A DNA stretch of 6,434 nucleotides from NCBI GenBank assembly GCA_007125735.1, contig SLCP01000001.1, positions 1 through 6,434 on the forward strand, written 5' to 3'. Position numbers and translations under genes: made by a program. The notes under the pieces are model-generated. The model saw only the letters and a program-made list of their open reading frames with translations, was not told where the DNA came from and ran no database searches. Source of the stretch: Coriobacteriia bacterium. Its GTDB lineage: Bacteria; Actinomycetota; Coriobacteriia; Anaerosomatales; SLCP01. This document shows positions 1 to 5,484 of this stretch, piece by piece (position 1 is the stretch's first letter; each line of letters starts with the position of its first letter).

Positions 1-2090
1 GAGCGCTCCTCGGCCAGGCCGGTGATGTCGGTCACCTCGACGTCGTACTCGACACCGGCGTCGATGACGGGTGCGAGCGCGGCGGCGAGTCTGCGGTTGA
101 AGAAGCCGACCTGCGCACCGTGCGGCTCGTGGAGCGCGATCGCGTTGGCGTCGTACTCGTTGTCCGGCTGGCGGACGACGCGCAGCGGCGTGCCCGGTTC
201 GAGCGTGACGATAACCTCTTGCCGACCCTCGAAGGTCACGCCCACGAGCTTCGTGTGGAACGAGTCCGCCTCGGTGATCCCGGCGTACTCCTCGCGGGCG
301 AGGATCTCGTCGGCCCGAGCGAACAGGTCCTCGACGAGCTCGGCGGCGGGAGCGGACGGGTCCGCCTCGTGCATCGCGATGTCCCGCACGAGCATCTGGA
401 CCCGCTTGCGTCCTCGCCACGTGTCGGCCTGCACCTCGAAGGTGAGGTCGACGGCGGCGTCGCACGCGGCGACCCGCTCGATCTCAGGGCAGCGGAACGC
501 TATCGCGCCCACCGACTCAGCTCCGTCGTACGCGCTGAACCTGAGGTGTTCCGAGGAGCGGCCGACCCGCTCGCGCGCGGACATGAAGATGCCGGCCGCG
601 CCGAACCGCGGACGCGGATTGGCGAAACCGAACGGCGCGAGCATCTCGACCTCGGCCGCCAGCTCGATGCTCACGTCGCCGAGGGAGAGCTCTGCGTCCA
701 CGAGGGACGGCGTCACGAACTCCTCGGCCGGCACCGTCTCGAGATGTCTGCTCAACCGCTCGCGCAACTCCGGAACACGCTCGGCTGGAAGCGTCGCTCC
801 CACCGCAGCCGCATGCCCCCCGAACCGCTCGAGGATCTCTCCTGCCGAGGAGACCGCCGAGAAGAGATCGATCGCGGCCACCGAGCGCCCCGATCCCCGT
901 GCGGTGCCCTCTTCGATGTTGAACACGAGTGCCGGCACGCCGAAGCGTGCGGCCAGCCGAGATGCGACGATCCCCTTGACGCCGTCGTGCCACCCCTCGG
1001 CCGCGAGCACGAGCACGCGGTCGCCTGCGGTGAACTCGCGCTCGGCCATCGCGAGGGCAGCCTCGCTCATCTCGCGCTCGGTCGACTGGCGGAGGCGGTT
1101 GAAGCCGTCGAGCTCGCGCGCGAGCGTCTCGCTCTCGATGGGGTCGTCGCTCAGCAGCAGATCGAGTGCGACGTGCGGGTCGGCCATGCGACCGGCGGCG
1201 TTGAGGCGCGGCGCGAGCTGGTAGGCGACCTCGTCGGCCCCGAGCGCGCCGATGTCGCACCCCGCGACCTCCGCAAGTGCCGCCAGACCCGGCCGGGGCG
1301 CACGTCGCATGCGGGCGATCCCGTCGGCGACGAGTGCGCGGTTCTCCCCCACGAGCGGGACGATATCCGCGATGGTGCCGAGCGCCGCGAGGTCGGTGAG
1401 CTCCCGCCATGCATCGTCCTGTCCGAGGAGCGTACCGACCGCCTGCACGAGCTTGAGCGCGACACCCGCTCCCGCGAGTGCAGAGGACGGGCTCTCCGCC
1501 ACGAGCTTGGGGTCGGCCACAGCGATGCCCTGCGGCACCGCGTCTGCGGGCTCGTGGTGGTCGGTCACCGCCACGTCGACGCCCGCGTCGCGCAACAGGT
1601 CGACCTCGGCCGCAGAAGAGATGCCGCAGTCCACGGTCAGCACGAGATCCGCTTCGAGCGCGACGAGACGCTCTACGCTCGCAGGCGTCAGGCCGTACCC
1701 CTCGGCGAAGCGGTCGGGCACGGTGGCGCGAACGCGTGCGCCGAGCACCGCAAGGCCGCGCTGCGCGAGCGCCGCCGAGGACATCCCGTCGAGGTCGAAG
1801 TCACCGAAGACGACGATGTGCTCGCCCTCGGTGACCGCCCGGGCCACACGGCTCGCTACCTCGTCCATCCCAGGGATCACGCTCGGAGGCAGCCACTCCT
1901 CCGCAAGCCTCGGCGTCAAGAACCGCTCTGCGGCCTCCTGAGAATCGATCCCCCGGTTGACGAGTATCCGGGCGACGATCGGCGAGAGCCCCATGCCCTG
2001 AACGAGATCCGTGACCGCTGCGGCGTCGGCCGCGGCCACGTGCCACGGTGGCCGCCTGACGGTGGCGCTCGTATCGGCTCTCGACGTCAT
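1..2090 (-). CDS. recJ: Single-stranded-DNA exonuclease RecJ with C-terminal HIRAN-like domain (partial, C-terminus beyond left edge)
   Basis: RecJ degrades single-stranded DNA 5' to 3' in recombination, mismatch and base-excision repair. The frame is open for 696 codons from the ATG at 2090 and runs off the window. The DHH domain shows motif I as GDFDLDG (96-102), VPDRFAEGYGL (124-134), TVDCG (152-156), TDHHEP (176-181), LAGAGVALKL (205-214), DLAALGTIADIVPL (233-246) and RLNAAGRM (295-302). The DHHA1 domain has EGWHDGVKGIVASRL (365-379), GSGRS (399-403) and FGGHAAAVG (423-431). The RecJ OB domain follows with LAPFGFANPRPRF (484-496) and a final strand near 557-572. E. coli RecJ ends at about this point (577 residues). 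Here a charged linker (577-608) leads into a HIRAN-like module at about 611-690, with KLVGVTFEGRQ, RQPDNEYDANAIAL and AQVGFFNRRLAAALAP. All DHH metal ligands are present, so the nuclease should be active. GTG codons at 2093 and 2099 are alternative starts; the ATG has GGGTG six bases upstream. Confidence 0.95.
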   Translation of the reverse strand, partial: MTSRADTSATVRRPPWHVAAADAAAVTDLVQGMGLSPIVARILVNRGIDSQEAAERFLTPRLAEEWLPPSVIPGMDEVASRVARAVTEGEHIVVFGDFDLDGMSSAALAQRGLAVLGARVRATVPDRFAEGYGLTPASVERLVALEADLVLTVDCGISSAAEVDLLRDAGVDVAVTDHHEPADAVPQGIAVADPKLVAESPSSALAGAGVALKLVQAVGTLLGQDDAWRELTDLAALGTIADIVPLVGENRALVADGIARMRRAPRPGLAALAEVAGCDIGALGADEVAYQLAPRLNAAGRMADPHVALDLLLSDDPIESETLARELDGFNRLRQSTEREMSEAALAMAEREFTAGDRVLVLAAEGWHDGVKGIVASRLAARFGVPALVFNIEEGTARGSGRSVAAIDLFSAVSSAGEILERFGGHAAAVGATLPAERVPELRERLSRHLETVPAEEFVTPSLVDAELSLGDVSIELAAEVEMLAPFGFANPRPRFGAAGIFMSARERVGRSSEHLRFSAYDGAESVGAIAFRCPEIERVAACDAAVDLTFEVQADTWRGRKRVQMLVRDIAMHEADPSAPAAELVEDLFARADEILAREEYAGITEADSFHTKLVGVTFEGRQEVIVTLEPGTPLRVVRQPDNEYDANAIALHEPHGAQVGFFNRRLAAALAPVIDAGVEYDVEVTDITGLAEER
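21..260 (-). other. HIRAN-like domain region of RecJ
   Basis: This stretch encodes RecJ residues 611-690. It matches what is known of HIRAN domains: an opening VGVTFEGRQ strand, a central PDNEYDANAI motif (642-651, compare the family's PxNxxDxNAI), and AQVGFFNRRLAAALAP (659-674), where families usually have an xGYLxxxxAxxLxP pattern. In eukaryotic HLTF the HIRAN domain binds the 3' end of single-stranded DNA; bacterial versions occur alone or fused to nucleases and helicases. Here it would add a DNA-end or structure-recognition module to an exonuclease. The family call rests on motif recognition by eye. Confidence 0.75.
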
Positions 2091-2105
2091 CACTCGCACC
2101 CTACC

Positions 2106-2138
2106 AGGGAGGGCCGACACCCGGTGCCGGCCCTCCCT
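2106..2138 (-). terminator. Strong GC-rich hairpin between secF and recJ (probable terminator or attenuator)
   Basis: AGGGAGGGCCG (2106-2116) pairs perfectly with CGGCCCTCCCT (2128-2138), an 11-bp stem. Inside it, after one A-C mismatch, CAC and GTG can add three more pairs around a CCG loop. It lies 40 bases past the secF stop and 15 bases before the recJ ATG. No run of T follows on the minus strand (the next bases are GGTAGGG), so it is not a classic intrinsic terminator. High-GC actinobacteria are often thought to use stem-loops without a U tract. Its position fits partial termination after secF, 3'-end protection of the sec mRNA, or control of recJ read-through. Confidence 0.5.
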
Positions 2139-2142
2139 TCAC

Positions 2143-2152
2143 GATACGTATC
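2143..2152. promoter_or_regulatory. Perfect 10-bp palindrome in the secF-recJ gap
   Basis: GATACGTATC reads identically on both strands and lies 53 bases upstream of the recJ start, in a gap of only 88 bases. Flanking ACG and CGT extend the symmetry if a one-base offset is allowed. A dimeric repressor could use such a site, but a 10-bp palindrome can occur by chance and no convincing promoter hexamers accompany it. Confidence 0.2.
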
Positions 2153-2178
2153 CGTTCCTCACGCGCCGTCTCACGTCT

Positions 2179-3081
2179 CTACGCGGCAGCACCGTACTTC
2201 TTCGCGAGCGCCTGGAACTTAGGCTCGCGCTCCTTCCACAGCGTGTACACCGGAGTCGCGACGGCGATCGAGGAGTACGCGCCGATGAAGATGCCCACGA
2301 CGAGCGCGAACGCGAAGCCCGCGAGCGTGTCGCCACCGAACAGCAGGAGCATCAACGGAGGCATCATCGACGTGATCGACGTGTTGACCGAGCGGGCGAA
2401 CACCTGGTTGAGCGAGTGGTTCGCCATCTTGCTGAACGTGGTGCGCGTGAGCGCCTTGGTGTTCTCCTTGATGCGGTGGAACACGACGATCGTGTCGTAG
2501 AGCGAGTAGCCCATGATGGTCAGTAACGCCGCGATCGTGCTCGGTGTCACCTCACGCCCTACAAGCGCGTACACCCCGAGCACGAGCAACACGTCGTGGC
2601 CGAGGGTGAAGACCGCCGTGAGAGACATCTTGTACTCGTAGCGCAACGAGACGTACAGAAGGATAGCCGCGATCGAGATCGTGAGCGCGAGCAGGGCGGC
2701 ACGCGTGATGTTGCGCCCCCAACCCGGACCGATGGTCGCGACGTCCCCGTCATCGGCTGACAGCCCGAGCGTCTCTATCACGCGCAGGTACGCGGCGTTG
2801 GCCACATCCGGATCGTCTTCGGGGGCACGCACGATGAAGCCGCCGTTCTCGGTGGTCTGCACCTGAACGCCCGGCAGCCCCGCCTCATCGAACGCATCGC
2901 GCACCTCGCCGATCTCGACGCCCTCCGCACGATTCAAGTTGACAACCGTGCCGCCCTGGAACTCGATCCCAAAGGTGAGCCCCCGTACCGCGAGCGCTCC
3001 GATGCTCACCGTCACGAGTACGACACTGACGATGAAGAACGCCCTGCGCAGGCCGAGGAAATCGAACTCACGCCTTAGCAT
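2179..3081 (-). CDS. secF: Protein translocase subunit SecF
   Basis: SecF is the partner of SecD in the proton-driven export complex. The 300-residue protein has six probable membrane segments (about 14-32, 128-147, 153-174, 180-201, 232-250 and 253-276). An extracytoplasmic domain between the first two starts with the family motif GIEFQGGTVVNL (38-49). Other signatures are GHD (161-163), GYSLYDTIVVFHRIKEN (191-207), FARSVNTSITS (228-238) and the C-terminal GAYSSIAVATP (267-277). Asp196 and Arg230 are 34 residues apart, the same spacing I recall for E. coli D213 and R247, which are needed for proton transport. The ATG at 3081 is preferred over a GTG at 3090 because GGGGGGTGAG lies at a usable distance from the ATG but abuts the GTG. 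Either start overlaps the end of secD (14 or 23 bases), which implies translational coupling and equal synthesis of the two subunits. Confidence 0.96.
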   Translation of the reverse strand: MLRREFDFLGLRRAFFIVSVVLVTVSIGALAVRGLTFGIEFQGGTVVNLNRAEGVEIGEVRDAFDEAGLPGVQVQTTENGGFIVRAPEDDPDVANAAYLRVIETLGLSADDGDVATIGPGWGRNITRAALLALTISIAAILLYVSLRYEYKMSLTAVFTLGHDVLLVLGVYALVGREVTPSTIAALLTIMGYSLYDTIVVFHRIKENTKALTRTTFSKMANHSLNQVFARSVNTSITSMMPPLMLLLFGGDTLAGFAFALVVGIFIGAYSSIAVATPVYTLWKEREPKFQALAKKYGAAA

Positions 3082-4351
3082 CGGCCTCACCCCCCTTCAC
3101 GCCAAAGAGCCACGGCGCTTTGGGGATGACCTTCTCGGCCATGAGGATGATCACCGAACGCGACCAGAACACCATGTTGAAGATGTCGATCGCGAGACCG
3201 ATCATGAGCGTCAGCGCGAACCCGCGCACCGGTCCGATCGCGAACGTGTAGAGCATGAGCGCGGAGACGAACGTCACGAGGTCGGCATCGAGGCTCGTCC
3301 CGATCGCGTGGCGGGTTCCGTGGCGCGCGGCGGAACGATACGTCCTGCCGTCCCGCACCTCTTCTCGGAACCGTTCGATCATGAGGATCTCCGAGTCGGC
3401 CGCCAGTCCGATTGTAAGCACGATCCCGGCGATGCCCGGCAAGGTGAGCGCGAACCACCCGAAATTCGAGAGCAACGAGAGTACCCCTAGGAACAGCGAT
3501 GCGAAGACGGAGAGCGCGAACCAGCTCAGCACGCCCATCCCGCGGTAGTAGGCCGCAAGGTACGCGGCAACGAGGCCGAGGCCGAGCAGCGCGGCGTACA
3601 CGCCACGACGCAACGAGTCCTGACCGAGCGTGGGCCCGACGACCCGCGACTCGGAGAACTCGAGTGCGACCGGAAGCGCACCGGTCTCCAACACGGTCCT
3701 GAGCCTGCGGGCCTCCTCGGCGGTGAAGTTTCCGGTGATCGAGGTCTGTCCGCCAGTGATGCGGTCGCGTACCACCGGAGCCGACTCGACGTTGTCGTCG
3801 AGCACGATCGCGATCTGTTGGCCGATGCGCGCGCCCGTGATATCTGCCCACGCCCGTGCGCCCTCGGAATCGAAGGTGACGTTCACCTCGAGCTCGGCCG
3901 GGTTCTGTGGGTTGGCGCCCACGGAGGCGGACGTTATGACGTCGCCGGTGAGGAGCACCTCGCCCAAGATGAGCTCGCCGGTCTCGTCGATACCCACGAC
4001 ATCGCGGATCTCGAGCTGGCCGGTCGAGCCGAGGACCTCAAGCGCCTCCTGCGCGTTGCGGATACCGGGAAGCTGCACGAGGATCGAGTCGGCCCCTTGG
4101 CGCTGGATCGAGACCTCGGAAGCACCGAGTCGGTCGACACGGTTGCGCACGATGAGTTCGGCGCGGTCCATGACCTCGTTGGTCACCGGAGTCTCGGGCG
4201 TTTCCTGAGCCGTGAGTATGACCGAGAGCCCGCCCTGGATGTCGAGGCCCTGGCTGATCCTCTCGCCTGGCGGCCAGAACTGCCACCACGACAATCCGAC
4301 CAGTGTCAACACGATCGCCATCGCGGCGACGATCCGTTGTTTCGGCTCCAT
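3068..4351 (-). CDS. secD: Protein translocase subunit SecD
   Basis: SecD pairs with SecF in the cytoplasmic membrane and uses proton flow to pull secreted proteins through SecYEG on the outer face. The 427-residue product has the full family layout. A first membrane segment lies at about 7-26, followed by a large extracytoplasmic region with GLDIQGG (35-41), ILVQLPGI (90-97), VESAPVV (188-194), ITGNF (205-209), GALPV (224-228) and VGPTLGQDS (238-246). Five further membrane segments lie between about 249 and 405. The membrane motif normally read as VDANVLIxERIREE is here ADSEILMIERFREE (318-331), keeping Asp319, the residue expected to take part in proton transfer. GPVRGFALTL (373-382) is intact. 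The ATG at 4351 (MEPKQRIV) puts the first membrane segment in place and has a purine-rich GGGAAGG upstream. An in-frame start at 4456 would add 35 unrelated residues overlapping the HD gene. The stop falls inside secF. Confidence 0.96.
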   Translation of the reverse strand: MEPKQRIVAAMAIVLTLVGLSWWQFWPPGERISQGLDIQGGLSVILTAQETPETPVTNEVMDRAELIVRNRVDRLGASEVSIQRQGADSILVQLPGIRNAQEALEVLGSTGQLEIRDVVGIDETGELILGEVLLTGDVITSASVGANPQNPAELEVNVTFDSEGARAWADITGARIGQQIAIVLDDNVESAPVVRDRITGGQTSITGNFTAEEARRLRTVLETGALPVALEFSESRVVGPTLGQDSLRRGVYAALLGLGLVAAYLAAYYRGMGVLSWFALSVFASLFLGVLSLLSNFGWFALTLPGIAGIVLTIGLAADSEILMIERFREEVRDGRTYRSAARHGTRHAIGTSLDADLVTFVSALMLYTFAIGPVRGFALTLMIGLAIDIFNMVFWSRSVIILMAEKVIPKAPWLFGVKGGEADAKA

Positions 4352-4386
4352 GCTTCTGCCTTCCCGCCTTCCGTACCTGTCTCTGT

Positions 4387-5064
4387 CTAGAGCAGCTTGG
4401 TCTCGTTGATCACGAGCGCGAACCGTGCCTCGAGCGTCTCTGCCGCTTTGCGGCACATCTGCATCCGCGAGAGGAATATCTCGAAGTACTCCATGACCTG
4501 GCTCGTCTCGGTATCGATGTCGATCTCGAGAGTGACATCGCGGGTCTGGGAATCGACCCTCAGGAAACTGCGCTTGGCAGCGTAGTTCACTCTGTCGTGG
4601 ATGTCGAACGTTGCGGGGTCGGTGTTTCGAACCCGCGTGTGATGGACGTCGGACTTGTCCGCCATCACCGCCGCCGCAGCAACGGCCGTGCCTGGCTCAC
4701 CCGATTCCTCCTCGTGGTTGCCGACCGCGTTCATGACGAGCGCTACCTCACGTGGCTCCATGCCGAGACGGTAGAGCGCGTCTTTGGCGAGCAGCGCGGC
4801 GGCGACACCATGGTCCTCACGAGCCACGCAGTTGCCGATGTCGTGTAGGAACCCTGCGATCGAGGCGAGCTCGGCCTCACGCTCGTCGTAGCCGAGGCGA
4901 CGCAGGATGTTGCCCGCGATATGGGCAACGAGGTTCGCATGACGCATGCCGTGTTCGGTGTAGCCGAGGGAGCCGAGGTATTCGTCGCCCATCGCGAGAT
5001 AGGCGAGCAACTCCTCGTCCGCCTCGATATCGGCGAGCGTGACCAGCCGAGCGGTGTCGGGCAT
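4387..5064 (-). CDS. HD-domain metal-dependent phosphohydrolase of unknown substrate
   Basis: The 225-residue protein is soluble by sequence (no signal peptide or membrane segment). It belongs to the HD superfamily, whose members use a His/Asp cluster to bind metal and cleave phosphoester bonds, often in nucleotides or signalling nucleotides. The ligand pattern is complete: H42 in GMRHANLV, H74-D75 in FLHDIGN, H85 in EDHG, H117 in GNHEEE, and D136 in ADKSDVHH followed by a His pair at 141-142. The HD fold covers about 38-145. The C-terminal 75 residues (DVTLEIDID, then a probable amphipathic helix) form a second, unrecognised region. The ATG at 5064 is chosen because it lies one base after the yajC stop, implying translational coupling; the same frame continues open upstream through yajC but that part is a shadow. 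secD follows after 35 bases. The substrate cannot be told from sequence. Position inside yajC-secD-secF suggests co-regulation with export, not necessarily a direct role in it. Confidence 0.85.
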   Translation of the reverse strand: MPDTARLVTLADIEADEELLAYLAMGDEYLGSLGYTEHGMRHANLVAHIAGNILRRLGYDEREAELASIAGFLHDIGNCVAREDHGVAAALLAKDALYRLGMEPREVALVMNAVGNHEEESGEPGTAVAAAAVMADKSDVHHTRVRNTDPATFDIHDRVNYAAKRSFLRVDSQTRDVTLEIDIDTETSQVMEYFEIFLSRMQMCRKAAETLEARFALVINETKLL

Positions 5065-5065
5065 C

Positions 5066-5392
5066 CTACTCGTCGTCAATCTCGAACTCGTCGGGCTCGA
5101 CGTCGTCGGGCTCGATCTCCTCGACGGACTCTTCAACCGGCTCGGTGGCCTTGCGCCCGACGGAGTTCCGGTCGAACGTGAGGATGATGCCGTCCGCGGG
5201 ACGCAGGTCGACGGTCTTGTCGTCGAGACCCACGATGCGAGCGTGCATGCCGCCGATCGTGACGACCTCGTCGCCGACCGCCAGCGAGGCCTGCAACTCG
5301 CGGACCTGCTTACCGCGCTGTACCTGCGGCCTGATGATGAGCAGGTAGAACGCGATCGCCAGGATCGCGAGGTAGATGAGCGTCCCTTCCAT
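5066..5392 (-). CDS. yajC: Preprotein translocase accessory subunit YajC
   Basis: YajC is a small single-pass membrane protein that associates with SecDF and the SecYEG translocon. The 108-residue product has one hydrophobic segment at about 4-20, followed by the family signature FYLLIIRPQ (15-23) and a basic stretch (QRGKQVRE). The conserved small beta domain follows, with VGDEVVTIGG (39-48) and ARIVGLDDKTVDL (51-63). The ATG at 5392 is chosen because GGAGGT lies a few bases upstream and because it places the membrane segment at the N-terminus, as in the family. An in-frame TTG at 5464 would add 24 residues without a family match. The last 25 residues (84-108) are very acidic, 15 being Asp or Glu. 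The TAG stop is one base from the ATG of the HD-domain gene, so the two are almost certainly co-transcribed. Length is normal for the family, apart from the long acidic tail. Confidence 0.95.
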   Translation of the reverse strand: MEGTLIYLAILAIAFYLLIIRPQVQRGKQVRELQASLAVGDEVVTIGGMHARIVGLDDKTVDLRPADGIILTFDRNSVGRKATEPVEESVEEIEPDDVEPDEFEIDDE

Positions 5393-5403
5393 GTTACCTC
5401 CGT
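5393..5403 (-). promoter_or_regulatory. Shine-Dalgarno site of yajC
   Basis: The minus strand reads GGAGGTAAC directly before the ATG at 5392, a close match to the anti-Shine-Dalgarno complement with short spacing. It fixes the start of yajC at 5392 rather than at the upstream in-frame TTG (5464). It is the clearest ribosome binding site in the window. Confidence 0.75.
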
Positions 5404-5458
5404 CGTACGGGGTCGTCGTGGGTGCCGGCCCGTCCTCCTCGGCGAGGCAGACACCGAT

Positions 5459-5472
5459 TGTCAATCATACCA
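5459..5472 (-). promoter_or_regulatory. Possible extended -10 promoter element upstream of yajC
   Basis: On the minus strand, just after the tgt stop, the sequence reads TGGTATGAT (5472-5464). This is a TGn extended -10 motif with a hexamer matching TATAAT at 5 of 6 positions. No good -35 box lies 16-18 bases upstream. Overlapping its end is TTGACA (5464-5459), which has no -10 partner at the right distance. GATTG-A-CAATC forms a small inverted repeat in the same place. A start near 5457 would give a leader of about 65 bases before yajC. The site would allow the sec genes to be transcribed independently of tgt, but the evidence is motif matching only. Confidence 0.25.
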
Positions 5473-5484
5473 CCACGGGCGCTC

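Noticed and set aside
22..1224. A 400-codon plus-strand frame opposite the recJ 3' half
   Set aside because: Its Ser/Ala/Arg-rich low-complexity translation is typical of an antisense shadow in GC-rich DNA, and recJ covers the whole stretch with clear domain motifs.
517..1410. A 297-codon minus-strand frame inside recJ
   Set aside because: It lies in a different frame from recJ and its product is Arg/Gly/Ala-rich with no domain; recJ motifs run continuously through the region.
120..2222. A 700-codon open frame on the plus strand opposite recJ
   Set aside because: It is in codon register with recJ on the other strand and stays open because recJ uses no TTA, CTA or TCA codons, as expected at high GC. 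The product is rich in Arg, Glu, His and Asp, has no recognisable motif, and recJ is unmistakable.
3630..4208. Plus-strand frames opposite secD, including 3818-4390
   Set aside because: They have no family motif, and the minus strand encodes a complete SecD over the whole region.
4352..4456. Upstream start for secD adding 35 residues
   Set aside because: The extension is Arg/Asp-rich, overlaps the end of the HD gene, and would bury the first membrane segment away from the N-terminus.
5065..5454. In-frame upstream extension of the HD-domain gene across yajC (up to 355 residues)
   Set aside because: The extra residues are Ser/Arg-rich and overlap yajC in another frame. The ATG at 5064, right after the yajC stop, starts the recognisable protein.
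5459..5464. TTGACA as a -35 box for yajC
   Set aside because: The bases 16-18 downstream do not resemble a -10 hexamer, and it overlaps the better extended -10 match.
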